From: Margaritifera margaritifera
Taxonomy: Eukaryota > Mollusca > Bivalvia > Unionida > Margaritiferidae
Length of the DNA stretch: 64,000 nucleotides
Direction: 5' to 3'
NCBI GenBank assembly: GCA_029931535.1
Contig: JAQPZY010001011.1
Span: 310,001-374,000, forward strand
The notes under the pieces are model-generated. The model saw only the letters and a program-made list of their open reading frames with translations. It did not search any database and was not told the origin of the DNA. Position numbers and translations under genes: made by a program. Below, piece by piece: positions 35,900-48,122 of this stretch; within the stretch, counting starts at the first letter, position 1, and each line of letters begins with the position of its first letter.

Positions 35900-37150
35900 T
35901 GTTTGGAATTGGGAGACCTAGAGGAGGAGAAAACCTGTTTTCTCTCTCCCCTCCTGGCCTGTCTGTGAGAAGTAGGGCGAGATGAATGGCTATTGCTCGC
36001 TCGGCCTCTATTGTTTCTCTGTGTCTGAGTATAGCTTATATCATATCTCTGAAGCTTATCATCCTGTCTCTGAGCCTGCTTGTGCCAAAGGCAAGTCGAG
36101 AACAGATTTTGTACAGACAATTGCAGAGGCAACTCCTGTGCTGCTCATTTCCTAATTTCCTCAATACATCATCCAAACACTTGTGGGGACCCAAAAGGAA
36201 GGGAGCGCAAGTCGCTATGTGATGTGATTTGAGCGATGTGGAATGCAGTAGAGTATCCCTTTGTATTAAGTCTAAATTGCAGGAAACTGTTAGGGTGTTA
36301 GCCATCACATGATGGGCTGCCCCATTAATGACTTTGGAGATGTGGCCAACCACATCCGAAGCATGATCGTTTCCGGCCTTCTCTGCCAAGCAGTAACCAC
36401 CAGAGAGGCCAAGTCAAAGAGAAAGGAAATAAAAACCACACTGCGTACCAGTTTTGAAGTGGCAGTGAAAACTTGTCTATCCACCTTGTAATATTGAGGG
36501 GAAGACATATTGACAGCCATAAAGTCTTTATAGAGGCTGGGAAAATCCGTATGGTAGGTGTTGCTGTGTTACTTATACCAATATGGGGAAAAGGTGGCCA
36601 GGAGTTGATTTTGCCAAAAAAAATATGCTTTATTATTACCTGGATCGCTTATTTTTTCTGAAAAGCGATCAGCTATTTCCACAATCTTCAAAGATTGGGG
36701 TAAGACTCTTAAGGATGGATATATTTCCTCTTCATTCTGATCCATGAAGGTTTTGACTTTATATGCTGTACTAGTCACCGGAGGTGGGAGACATTCTGCA
36801 GGGGATAGAATTCAAAAAATTTCCTCTATTGTGGCTTTGAAACTGAATTCAGTCCTTTCCATGGTAGGGTCTGAATTATCACAAGACTCCACATCAGAAT
36901 GTTCGGCAACTTGAGTCATCCTCCAATGGGTATCTCCCAGGATAAGTCATACCATATGGTACAGACAACGCCATCTCGTCAGCATGCATTGCTGGGAATC
37001 TGTTGAGAGGGAAGGCTAGAAAAGGTGGTCTTGGGACATCCTGGACATCTTGTCTCCTAAAGCTATGGTCTGGCGCAGCTAGCTGGGATGGCATGAACGG
37101 CCGGGTCGGGATGGCCGGCTGACTTGGTTGGATAGACTGCTGCGCTTTTT
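35896..37150 (-). pseudogene. DIRS gag-like region (broken)
   Basis: Overlapping minus-strand fragments in different frames cover 37094-36894 (MPSQLAAPDHSFRRQDVQDV), 36778-36569 (YPSLRVLPQSLKIVEIADRF), 36520-36305 (YYKVDRQVFTATSKLVRSVV) and 36132-35896 (basic, RRGERKQVFSSSRSPNSKQ). Their position before the reverse transcriptase and the basic C-terminus fit a DIRS gag. Sequence similarity to named gag families could not be tested. Confidence 0.65.
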
Positions 37151-37275
37151 AGTGTTGAACCAGCATTACGGATGTGGACAGACAGTTGAACAGACAAATG
37201 GACAAAGCAATAACTGTACCAAAGTACCACCAGACATCAAGCTGATGGGCAAATATTAGCATTATAGTTGTCTAC

Positions 37276-37351
37276 CTTTAAGACAGAAAGCTTTCTGCAG
37301 TCAGGGAACTTTTTCAGCGGAGCATGGAGGCTGCTGATCTTCTTTAATAGT
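37276..37351 (-). CDS. CENPQ: CENP-Q, third identified exon
   Basis: Acceptor TTGTTATTTTAG and donor CTTAAAG/GTAGAC bound 76 bases. The first base completes the Arg codon begun in the exon at 45905-45976. The exon then reads LLKKISSLHAPLKKFPDCRK followed by LSVLK. This matches the human CENP-Q order of a leucine-rich helix, a P-x-KK motif and a short SSLL-type segment. The other frames contain stops. The exon lies between two DIRS-like insertions, at 33.3-37.2 and 38.1-41.3 kb. Confidence 0.82.
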
Positions 37352-38099
37352 CTAAAATAACAAAGTTCACATTGAATCTGAACATACTATAAAACACATT
37401 CATTCAGCAATTTCATCACTTCTTAAACTGTACAATTTAAACCAACAGTTTTCAAATGAACTTCCTGGTTGTTTTAAACATTCAAGACACTTATCTAAAT
37501 CATAAATTTTAAAAGATTTTTGTAAGACAAATTAAAAGACTGTATAAAAGGATGTACTGCTAGAAAATGTATGAATGAACATGCAAGAACATTTAAGGAA
37601 AGTAATATCCTAATTGATGGATAGAATGAGTAAATGGAATGAGTAAATGTTCTTAAAAGTCTGACAATTACATTTTGGAGTAAAATATGTTTGCTTAATA
37701 ATACTTACCAGGTCATAATACATCATGAGGAGTGCATCCACTACCTCGCAGATCCAGCCCTCTCAAGCTAAAAAAGATGTTCACTACATTTTTTGGCTTG
37801 TTTTGGGGCCAAACATGCTAAAAAGCTGTCTGCTTGCTGAGACAGAAGTCTGAAGAAAGTGGTCTCTACTTGGATAGACCGATGGGAGTCAAATCCCATC
37901 AATAGTCAGTTACTACTGGAACATATGTGCATGATCTTCCGGGAATGTAATTTTTGGGGAGGGCTTGGGAAGATGCGCCCATATTATGACCATGCATATA
38001 TTATCAAAGAAATATGACTGTACCAAAAAAGGGTTTCTTCTTCAAATATGTTACATGATCATAATAAGTTAGAACAGGTAAGAGGCACAGTGAGTTGCA
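37352..38099. other. CENP-Q intron between exon and second DIRS element
   Basis: AT-rich intronic DNA. The part after about 37700 may already belong to the DIRS-like element that follows. Confidence 0.4.
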
Positions 38100-38479
38100 T
38101 CCTCTTAGCCCAGTATTGGTCCTGTCTCTGTTCTCCTAATGTGAGGCAGCTTCAAGTCTTTTGTGAGATACAGGCTAGAGACTAGTGAGATAGTCAATGC
38201 AGTTAGTTCAGCAGAATTAGATAAACCCATAATGTTATGAATCTGCGGAGTAACCTGAGAAGATATCCTGTTGTGCAGCAGAATTAGGTCCCACCAGGTC
38301 AAACTGAACCCTTTGGGATGAAAGGTCTCTGAGGTAAAAGCTGGACAATGTCATATCTGACCTCCATTCCATGGCTCGAATGATGTCAGTCAGGGAACTG
38401 CTGCATTCATATGCGAGTGATGACTACTCTAATCAATACAGCAGATATATGTAAGAAATTCATCCAGTCTTAGGTTACT

Positions 38480-39430
38480 TCCTTGAAGACTGAGCAGATA
38501 ACCCAATGGGTCCACGATGACAGGGCCTGAGAAGAAATATTGTCCCTGACTTTTTTGAGTTGTCCCTGACTTTTTTGAGTGGTAAGAACAAAGTGAGGTC
38601 TTGATCTTCTAATTGACTCAATCGACTTTAGGTACCATTTCAATTTCCACGGGGTCCATGCCTGGGTGAATGAAATGTCAGGATGGAATGAGATTGTATC
38701 TGTCCTTGCTGACAAGGAATCCAAAGAGATGCAGAAGTAAAACAAGGGATTTCATGTCGTGGTACAAACGACTGCTTAACCGATGTTTTTATGGAATGTC
38801 ATCCAGGTAGTTTTATGCCACAAACATGGAGGTGGGTCTTAAGTGTGGCACGACTCTGTCCATGATTAACATGAAAACACAGGAACTGAGATTCAGACTG
38901 AAAGGGATTGCCCTGAACTGGTACATGGCATTCCTGTATGCTAACCATTGAAATTTCTGGGAAGACCCTTGCATAGGAATATGAAGGTACGCATCCTGGA
39001 GATCTTGGCAGACTGTGAAGTCACACTGCTGAATGGCAGGCATTGAGAACCCATCTCAGCACATCCACTATGGATCTTGTTGCCTGAAAGTGTAGGCTGA
39101 GAGAACTTAGATCTATGACCAGTTGGAGCTTGCTACTGGCTTTGGGAACTAGGAAAAGTCTTGAGTAACCCCCCCCCCCCCCGAGTTTATGCTGTAAACA
39201 AATTCTACTACCCTTTTTGTAAGATTATTTCCTGCTGCAGGATGTCAGCTTTGAATGGGTCTCTTGGGACATCTGTTATGACTGGAAACCTTGACAATGG
39301 GGAAGATGTGCTTAACATGACCTGGAGGCCCTTCAAGATGCTTTGCAAGACCCATAGGTTGTGGGGGCAAAGTATCTTCCATTCTGAGGCAAAATGCTTA
39401 AGTCTTCCCACCACTCGGATGTTTCTGCAG
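38480..39430 (-). pseudogene. DIRS reverse transcriptase (broken), second element
   Basis: It begins VGRLKHFASEWKILCPHNLW at 39414, the usual start of DIRS polymerases. Then come CDFTVCQDLQDAYLHIPMQG and FQWLAYRNAMYQFRAIPFSL at 39043-38813, which include the first catalytic Asp region (D-L-x-D-A-Y) and the position equivalent to LPFGL. Near 38745 a frame contains HLFGFLVSKDRYNLIPSRHF and IHPGMD. Stops and frameshifts interrupt it throughout. Confidence 0.85.
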
Positions 39431-39599
39431 GAAGGCTGACAGCCACATAAGCTGGGTCAAAAGTGATCTTTATCTCCTGTGTTTTGTCACTGGTGGCTCT
39501 CAAAAACTGAGACATAGCTGAGGAAAAGGGCTTGGAGAAAGGTTGGCATGTCTTAAAGAGTTCCTTCCATTTCTCTGGTCTCTCTCAGGAAAGGAGGGC

Positions 39600-41265
39600 T
39601 GAGATATGACTCACTGGGCATGCAAGAGGTTTTCCTCTTTGGTGGCCTGTTTCCTGACCACCTCTTTTTGGCCATGAATAGGAGGTTGGAAGATAGTGGT
39701 TGCAATCTGAGAATGGCCTTGTGAGGGTCTGTTAGCAGCACATACTTGGATAGGAATGCATCTCTTTCTGTGAGCTAGTGGATAAAAGATGCAACTATAG
39801 CAATGATGTATGTATGTACTTAAAGGGTTTAACAGCACATCAGGGTAAAAAAAGGTAAACTCCTTAAAATACAAAATCAAACTTTTGATCTAAACATAAC
39901 TCTTTCAAAAATAGTCCAAAGTGCATGCTGAGCTGCCATGTTGAGTACACGTGCCATAGTTGAAGTTCACAACCAGATATGTCAGTAAGTGAGGTTCTTG
40001 ACAGAAGGGCAAGACTGTGCTCAGATAGCTGAAATACAGCCATTAAGACCAAATCAAGCATGGAGCCTATCACCATGCTGTGTTCCAGCGATGTATTTCT
40101 GGTCTATACACAGAAAGAAAGGTTACAACATTCCCAGTCCCAATACATCTTTGTTGACAAATTTGAGTCTTCACTGAACATTGTGAGATCGAGGAAGAAA
40201 CATGGTGCTTGTGAACACATGTCTTTGAACTCAGAAGAGTGGGGTGAGAGAGAAGCCCCCTGCAAACGTAGTAATGACTGAGCTGGCAAAGAAGGTTGCT
40301 GGGGATGGTTAATGAGGCTGGGAGTCTGTAAATGCTGGGACATGGTTATCTCCAGATGATTACTTGGAGTATCATTAAAGATCCAAAATGGGTACTTCAT
40401 ATCCAGGAATGTACCACAGCTGGTACTGGGTTGTGATAAAACCAGGACCAGTGATGATCCTGTCTTGTGCCAGTCCTTGATACTTACATGGGTCTGGTAC
40501 TGAATAGTGTGGGAGAATGGTTCACCAAATTCGATGCCAGTTATGATGGGCATCTGTGACCGAACTGGGGCTGGAGATGGCAGGACCAGGCACTGGGCAC
40601 AGTCTGTGTCTTGGAATTAGGACCAAGTACAATGCACCCAGTCCTGGTGGTAGAAGGCATAGGTCGATGCTGTGTCAAAACTGGAGTGGACATAGTCGAA
40701 GGTTGGCTGATATCTGGAGCCAAAGTCCAGTTCTGGCTATCAAATATCAAGGGAAAGATCAAAGATCAAAGCTAGTACCAGGGTTAGCATTTGGTGATGG
40801 AATGTCCTGGTCTGGTCAAGGTAGGCCACCATACCCTGTTGCTACTGCTTGGTAGTCTGTGCTGTGATGGCATGCTCTGGTTGTGGCACTATGAGCAATG
40901 GCAGCACTGTAACTGTGGGGGTGGCCCATGATGGCAAAGATTGTCAGATCTTTTTCTAAACTGGAGACCTTTCTGCCTTCAGTTATTCAATCATAAAGAC
41001 ACTGGCAACAGAGGCAGTGTCAGCAGCAAGACTGATGGCATTCTCATCCTTGTGTGTGCATTTCTTAAGCCTGTGTTATCTGCTTGACTGTGACAATCAC
41101 CCATTTCCCTTCAAACCAGTGACAGCAAACAGCATAAGTATGGTTCAAACTGAATGATATACACATTAATACAGGTGGAGTAATTATCATCAGTCAGCTT
41201 TCATGCTCAGCCTGCTTGTAGTGCTTGCACTTCTCAAATTTAATCCTGTCTATTGTTGTTGATAC
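39600..41265 (-). pseudogene. DIRS gag-like region, second element
   Basis: Fragments include 40762-40541, 40553-40104 (149 codons, rich in Ser, Pro and Gln) and 39741-39553 with basic KKRWSGNRPPKRKTSC near its end. Upstream near 41260 a frame contains IDRIKFEKCKHYKQAEHES. Placement before the polymerase is the main evidence; the identity is inferred. Confidence 0.5.
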
Positions 41266-44069
41266 CTAAAATTAGAGAACAAAACAATGGCATATACAGT
41301 TGAAATCAGTTAAGCATTGCACTGAGCTTACAGTGAAGTGACGTTATGAATAAAATTTTAGGAAGTAAAGTTTACAATAAAATACCATTAAAAATATGTT
41401 ATTGAACACGATCAATTGCTCATGTGGTTTATTAAATGTACAATAGTGGTTTAAGTACAATTTTTTCTATAGCGACAGCCTATTCCATGAGGAAAATGCA
41501 AATGAGTTTCAGTCAAGGCAAGTAGAGTTCAATTATTAGCATTATGCCATTGGTTCGACTCTTCATTCAGCAAATATCACTGCTGTCAACTTACTTTCAG
41601 TACACAAGTTGTAAATTGAAGTCAACAATTTTACATATTTTCAAATCTGGGTACTCATTTTGCCATCACTTTTTGTTCCCGATTCTTATAAAAAAAATTC
41701 CTTTTTAAAAATAATTTCAAATCTGGGTACTCATTTTGCCATCACCTTTTAATTCACAATTCTTTAAAAAAAAGAGTCCTTTTTTAAGATATATATACAT
41801 ATATATCTTTAAAAATCCACTTGCCCAACTCCTGGGACAAACTCCAATTCAGCTTGGGCAAGCTCATGTTTGCAAGGTACATGCTTGTTGGAAAGTCAAA
41901 AGAATTGAGAGAGGTCATGTTCAGTTCATAATGCTTTATGTTCCACAAGTTTTATTATCTGCGATCTCGACACAGTACATACATCAGCACCTTTATTTCA
42001 CATTTATATGTACCGCATTCTTCAAATACATAACTGCCCGCAGTTTCTTTCATCTATCAATTATTTACTTCACACTTTTAAGTCCTAAAATAGCCACAGG
42101 CAGTTTGTGAGCTCCGAATGTGCCAAGACTGCTGACTCAAAACAATCGGACTGAGTCTGTCAAAAATTGTTTTGATGCATGTCACCAATTTCAAGGTGAC
42201 CCGGTGATGAAGATTAATAATATAACCCATGAGATTTCTTTAACAGGTGTGTTTGGAAATAAAAGGCACTCATCTCTAACGATTAGCTACCTAAAAATCT
42301 AGCACCCACAAGCGGTGTTTATCATCTATTGTATACATGATTAATACAGGAGACCTATACATACTTACTGTTTGGAAAATAATTAAATGGATCAAAATAA
42401 GTGTTCTCAAGTCTTTCTCAAAAGTTATACATGTATATGTCTATCATTGCTCTTCTAACTATATCTGCACTTTAACTCTTCGTTTCTTTCCTTATCTACA
42501 TGTACTATTTACATATATCTTTTTTGATAACTTTAATTATTGACAATTGTTTCAAGGTGCAAACAAAACTAACAAGAAGACAAAAGTTTTATATAAAATA
42601 AATATAATATGATTTCCTTAAAACATCCTATACTTTATTTTACTATATTTTTGTTTTTACTTCAGTTTTGATATTTTGTTGTCATATTTTGGGGCAAGCT
42701 CAAATTCCCCAAGGGCAAGTTCAATTTTCTAGTCAGCACAATCTGGAAATTATTCAACTCATTTCATAAATTCAATATTAAATCACTACCCATTTAAGAT
42801 TCTGTTTATCACAGTTTTTATCTTGAGAAGAAAAAGAGTCTAGATAGAATGAAGTATACATTATTTGCAGCATTTCATTTAATTCTGGCTCAGTTGCTGC
42901 ATTTTTCATTTCCCATGCATGAAAAAACAGTCCTAGATTCAAGCTGAAACAATGTTACACAATTTGATAACCAATAACATTTAGAAGTAGATCTTTTCTT
43001 AAAAAATCACAATTCAAAGAGCAATTGTCCTTATTACCAATGGAACATTTGACAATGACAATAACATTTTTCAAGACTGGACCTGTGATGGAAATTATTG
43101 TGTGATGTCTCAAAGTTCACTCAGTCAGGTCAGCTGGAGTTGTTGAGGTATGGATTTCAATGAGACTGTTTACAACATTTCCACCGAAAAGAATATCGAT
43201 TCCACCATGGACATTCACCACTGATGCAGTATAGGATTTGGCACAAGAAATATCATTCCAGTTGTTGGATATTAGTCTCAAGGGATGATTACTGGATGCA
43301 GAATTAGTACTACATCTAAAGGTGTTATGCTGTTGCCAGTTTGCATTCATATGGTTCTAGTGATTCCCAGATTGAACATTTTTGTGACCGGACATTTGCA
43401 TTATTTAATTTGGAAGAATGCTGTTGTCAGTTCTGAGACCAGAATTTGTTGACATTTTCCTCATGAGAGAGGTAAGTTTATTGACTCCTATAGGATGACA
43501 TTTAACCCATGCTTATCCTGGGGGTGGGGTGCAAGATCCATACCATATGGAAACAGCCGTGTAAAGGGAACTTTTTACATTACAATAGACTGCTGGGAGC
43601 TTCTCTGCATAGACTCAATATGTTCGTGTTGGACAGCATGATGGATTTTCTCAGTTTTCCCACATTTTTGGTTTAACTAGGCAAATGTCCAGCAGGTTTT
43701 CTCATGTTCTAGTTTTAGTTTGGCATTCTGAGAATTCTATGTAGGGTAAATGGCTCATATATTGACATACATCATCACTTCTGTGCATTTTTATGGTAGT
43801 AGCCCGCTTTTCCCAGTGTCCATTTGTGGCTACCAATTGGAAAAAATGCCACCATAGTGGTAATAGTAACAGCAAAATAAAGTGGTTCCAGAAGGTGGGG
43901 CAAGGAAAATTCCCATGGGCATAGCCAATCAATAATGAGAATACTGTGCAAGGATTTCATGGGCTTATTTGGACCAATCAGATTGACAGAAAGTGATATG
44001 TTAACATGTTGACATATAAAAAATAATAAACTGCAAACATTATATGTAAAGTGTGATAAATATAAAATA
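41266..44069. other. long CENP-Q intron, one local duplication
   Basis: 41640-41790 contains two copies of a roughly 80-base unit (TTTCAAATCTGGGTACTCAT, TTTGCCATCAC). The rest shows no exon or element I can support. Confidence 0.45.
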
Positions 44070-44630
44070 CTGACACTGCCTTCGCTAACTGCAATAAGCA
44101 AGGGACAGCTGGTCACATGTTTGGGTCACATGTGGAATGATGACATCAACCAACCTGACAGGGATCTAAGTTGAATTTAACTACTCTTAAGCCATTGTGT
44201 TCATGCCACAGTCATCTAAAAGTACTGATGGTGCAACAATATGGACAGTGTTTTTAAGTAAGAGATCATACACATTTACTTTAATAACCAATTAGCTTAG
44301 TGTTCTTGGATGCATCAGCTCCCTTTGATGTTAAGCGTAAGTGACTGATCTTGACTGGTGTTTTTAATTTGTGCTCATACAGGTGGTAGTATTGTTTTAA
44401 CCACTGAAGCGACCACTGTTTGTAGTCAACATAGTTTTGTTCTTTTGTGTTCTTTGTTTTGGGTCTTTGTATTTGAAATTAAATATCTACAAAATATGCA
44501 AACATTGACAGGCAAATCACTGAATTTAAGTACCCATGAAAATGTCTTTTTTACAAAGCCATGAAAATTTAGAACCACAAAAATAAAAATGAAACCACAG
44601 TATGCTGACAGTTTACTGTGTGCACCCGAT
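44070..44630 (-). repeat. dispersed repeat of about 540 bp, copy 2
   Basis: The reverse complement aligns with 20300-20835 block by block (GGGTACTTAAATT, AAAAGAACAAAACTATG, GGTCGCTTCAGTGGTTAAAA, CACCAGTCAAGATCA, ATGGCTTAAGAGTAGTTAAA, TTAGATCCCTGTCAGG). By eye the two are roughly three-quarters identical with small indels. Confidence 0.8.
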
Positions 44631-45904
44631 GGTAACATACTAAGAAGATAACTGCTTTATTGCTCCATCTAATGACAACACTCAACCCTTATTCAAAGCA
44701 GCATCCATTATTCTTGTAATTTACACATTACAACTGTATATCACTTCCTGGTCCACATGCAACACAAAGTGTCACTTTGTGAATCAAAATGATAACATTT
44801 TCTGTTTGATTCATAATCTTACACTCTTGTAACGTTCATTTCTTTATCCTCTGGTTCATTTTCATCTCTTTGTGCATTAATATATTTTGCAATTATCTAT
44901 GTCTCTTTTCTTGTATATTTATTTATTTATTCATTCATTCATTCATTTGTATGCTTACTCTCTCACTCTTTATTCCTTTATTTGTTTGTACATTCCTTTT
45001 TAAAATTAAAATTAATTTATAGGATGACTGGTGAAATTGCAAACTGAATTTATACTTTATCTTCAACTGCCTACACCTTTATGCCTATTTCTTATTTGTT
45101 GATAGGAACAATTCAGAGCTGGGCTATGCTTACCTCCATTGTAGCAATAACTAATAACAGTAAAAGACTGCCTTCTGGCACCAATGAAAAGACACACCTT
45201 TCACATGGAAAAATTTAACTAAAACTTCCAATTCAGCTGTGGGTAAAGGAATGTGTAGAAAAGATTTCTATCAGCTTTATTGTTAGATTAATCTCACATC
45301 ATGAAAAAATTTAATATTTACAGTGCAAGGAGCTCATATGCTATATGCTGTATATGCACATAACTTCAAGATAATTCCAGAGAAAATCACAGAAATGATC
45401 TGATTACTTGGAATAAATGATCATGTACTTGATAAGACTTACATAAAAGGTTGAGTTCTGAGATGAACTGTAAGTACTATTGATCATTAGGGCAGACAAT
45501 TTGCATGGCACCAATTAGTTTATCATAAGATAAAGTTACACAACTGAAGTACAAAATATTCATCTACGATGAAGAGTGACATTTTTACAGAAAACAGGTG
45601 AAGCACAGTTTCCTAAGGTGAGAAATCTTAAAGGTGCTGACCAGGCACCAGCTGAAGTAGCAAATGACTGACAGGATTCGCTAAACAACTCAACATACAC
45701 AATGAATGTCTTTTTTAGCTCGGGAGAACTGAATTTGCAAGGTAGAGTATATATTCCTCCTTACATTTTATCAGGTATTTGAAGAAGAAATACAAATCTC
45801 TGTTATCAGATGCATGGTAACTGAATACACTATATAAACATAACATCAGTAAGGATAAATTTTGAATTACACAATCATTCAAAGTACAGAAAGATCAATC
45901 CCAC
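44631..45904. other. CENP-Q intron, nothing recognised
   Basis: AT-rich with short ATTC/ATTT runs near 44920. No exon or transposon structure supported. Confidence 0.4.
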
Positions 45905-45976
45905 CTGCTCCTTGTTTCAGCTAACTGTTGATGTATATCTTCATACTTCTGTGATGATACTCTCCCCTCTAAATAT
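45905..45976 (-). CDS. CENPQ: CENP-Q, second-to-third helix exon
   Basis: Acceptor TAAATGTTTTCAG and donor GAGCAG/GTGGGA bound 72 bases. The first base completes a Lys codon from the exon at 50835-50943. The exon then reads YLEGRVSSQKYEDIHQQLAE followed by TRS, and the last two bases plus the first base of the next exon give Arg. This places the start of the coiled coil where human CENP-Q has its first long helix. Both junction phases agree with the neighbours. Confidence 0.83.
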
Positions 45977-45999
45977 CTGAAAACATTTAAGTTTGCAAT

Positions 46000-46880
46000 G
46001 TAGATTGTACTATACCCTTTATCCCCCTGCCATAGGTTCAATACTGATTATACCCTAACCTATGTTCCCTCTTGCCATGGCCTCAATCCTGATTATGCCC
46101 CTAATCTATGTTCCCTCCTGCCAAAGCCTCAATCCTGATTATGCCTCTAATCTATGTTCCCTCATGCCATAGGGTCAATTCTGATTATGCCCCTAACCTA
46201 TGTTCCCCGTTGGCATGGCTTCAATCTTGATTATGACCTAACCTATATTCCTTCCTGCCACAGTCTCAACCCTGATTATGCCCTAAGCTATGTTCCCACT
46301 GCCATGGGCTCAATCCTGATTATGCCCTAACCTATGTTCCCACTGCCATGGGCTCAATCCTGAGTATGCCCCAACCTATGTTCCCCCTGCCATGGCCTCA
46401 ATCCTGATTATGCCCTAACCTATGTTCCCTCTTGCCACAGCCTCAATCCTGATTATGCCCTAACCTATGTTCCCACTGCCATGGGCTCAATCCAGATTAT
46501 GCCCTAACCTATGTACCCCTAACTGATGTTCCCCCTGTCATGGCCTCAATTATGATTATACCCTAACCTATGTTTCCTCCTATCATATCCTCAATCCTGA
46601 TTATGCCTGATTATGCATGTGCAACTTCCTCCAGGAAGCAGGCCAAATAGCGACTTTAAAATGTACCCGCAAGCCACACCATATGGTGGATAAAACCAGG
46701 TTGTGGGCCAGATGCAGCCCTTGGGCTGTAGGTTGAACATGCCTGACCTAACCTATGTTTCCCCTGCCATGGCTTCAATCCTGATTATGCACTAACATAT
46801 GTTCCCCTCTGCTATGGCCTCAATCCTGATTATGCCCTATTTTCCTACTTTCAAGGTCTCAATCCTGATTATGCTCTAAC
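46000..46880. repeat. 44-bp tandem array
   Basis: About 17 diverged units of CCTCAATCCTGATTATGCCC, TAACCTATGTTCC, CCCTGCCATGG, length 43-45 bases. A 128-bp insertion interrupts it at 46611-46738. It lies in the CENP-Q intron just upstream of the exon at 45905-45976. Confidence 0.92.
46611..46738. mobile_element. small hAT-like insertion with 8-bp duplication
   Basis: It interrupts the 44-bp array. ATGCCTGA occurs directly before (46603-46610) and after (46739-46746) the insert. GTGCAAC near the left end and GGTTGAAC at the right are loosely inverted. The right part (GGGCCAGATGCAGCCCTTGG, GCTGTAGGTTGAAC) resembles termini of Charlie-type hAT elements. Eight-base duplications are the hAT hallmark. 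The ends are not perfect TIRs. Confidence 0.6.
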
Positions 46881-47574
46881 ACGTTTCCAGTGCCATGTAA
46901 AAAGCATCTGGAGATATTCTGATAACCTCCATCAGTCCATCTGTCCATAAATGCATCTCCTCCTAAATCACTGTGGAAATTCACTGGACCTTGTACAAAA
47001 ATTGCCCACATGGCGACCATCTGCAAGAGGGCTATGATTTGCAAGACAGATGTGATTTTTGGGCCACTTTTTAGGGTACCTGGGAGGTGGGGGGGGGGGG
47101 GGGGTAAAATGTCAAGTATACTAATATTACAATCAATGACATTTTTAAATACTTTTTTTTCTTCAAGCTTTGTACATGCATTCTTAGGAAGAGGACACAT
47201 AATATATACTGTATTTTCTGTATGTTTTTGGGCAGTAAAAAATAATTACTTTTTTCTGTTCAAACACATACAAAATATTTTATTCAGTGTCCAAAAACAA
47301 ATTTAAAATCCAAGCCCAAGTAATCAAAACCAATACATACAATATTAGGCTATCCCTTAAGTCACACAGCAATGTAATAACACTTTAAGTGCACATTAAT
47401 GAATCAAACCGAGATAACTTGCAAACTTTCATATGGTTTATTTCAGTCCACACAAAAATGCAAGCATACTGAAAAACACAACTTTACACATGAAAAAAAA
47501 GAATCCTGCATGTTTAATTCTGTTACCATCATCTACTGCCCACGTAAATCGGCATAAATATAACTCGGAGTGGT
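46881..47574. other. CENP-Q intron with poly-G tract
   Basis: A G-run lies at about 47089-47104. No exon or element recognised. Confidence 0.4.
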
Positions 47575-48110
47575 CGCAAAGTTTGCCATTAAATAAAAAT
47601 AATACAAAATGAAAATAGATATGATAGGACAAATTGATAGCAGAGACTGTCGTTAAATAAAAACAACATGAAAATAGATATAATAGGACAAATTGATAGC
47701 AGGGACTGTCATTAAATTAAAATAACATGAAAATAGATATAATAGGACAGATTGATAGCAGAGACTGTCATTAAATAAAAACAACATAAAAAATATATAT
47801 GATAGGATGAATTGATAGCAGAGACTGTCGTTAAATAAAAACAACATAAAAATATATATGATAGGATGAATTGATACCAGAGACTGTCGTTAAATAAAAA
47901 CAACATAAAAATATATAAGATAGGATGAATTGATACCAGAGATTGTCGTTAAATAAAAACAACATAAAAATATATATGATAGGATGAATTGATAGCAGAG
48001 ACTGTCGTTAAATAAAAACAACATAAAAATATATATGATAGGATGAATTGATACCAGAGACTGTCATTAAATAAAAACAACATAAAAATATATATGATAG
48101 GACTAATCTT
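47575..48110. repeat. 59-bp satellite, about nine units
   Basis: The unit is AGAGACTGTCGTTAAATAAA, AACAACATAAAAATATATAT, GATAGGATGAATTGATAGC. The first two or three units are diverged (ATGAAAATAGATATAATAGG); the later ones are nearly identical. Minus-strand reading frames of the MLFLFNDSL type are a by-product. Confidence 0.95.
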
Positions 48111-48122
48111 CATTGTAATTTT

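Larger units (their letters stand above)
33300..37170 (-). mobile_element. DIRS-like tyrosine-recombinase retrotransposon, degraded
   Basis: Read on the minus strand, the order is gag-like region (37150-35900), reverse transcriptase and RNase H (35899-34930), a DLFATR-containing linker (34920-34660) and tyrosine recombinase (34630-33720). That order and the recombinase in place of a DDE integrase identify a DIRS-type element. Several frameshifts and stops make it inactive. Near the downstream end, GACACAACTGCAT (about 33327) and ATGCAGTTGTGTC (about 33453) form an inverted repeat that may belong to the terminal structure. Exact ends are not determined. It lies within a CENP-Q intron. Confidence 0.85.
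38100..41265 (-). mobile_element. second DIRS-like retrotransposon, degraded
   Basis: Minus-strand order is a gag-like region (about 41260-39600) and then reverse transcriptase (39430-38480). Remnants of the region after the polymerase run to about 38100. No tyrosine recombinase was recognised, so the 3' part is missing or unrecognisable. It retains the polymerase N-terminus that the element at 33.3-37.2 kb lacks, so the two are separate insertions. A 20-base duplication (TTGTCCCTGACTTTTTTGAG twice) lies at 38541-38580. Confidence 0.8.

Noticed and set aside
47653..47906. Frames of the MLFLFNDSLCYQ type
   Set aside because: By-product of the 59-bp satellite.
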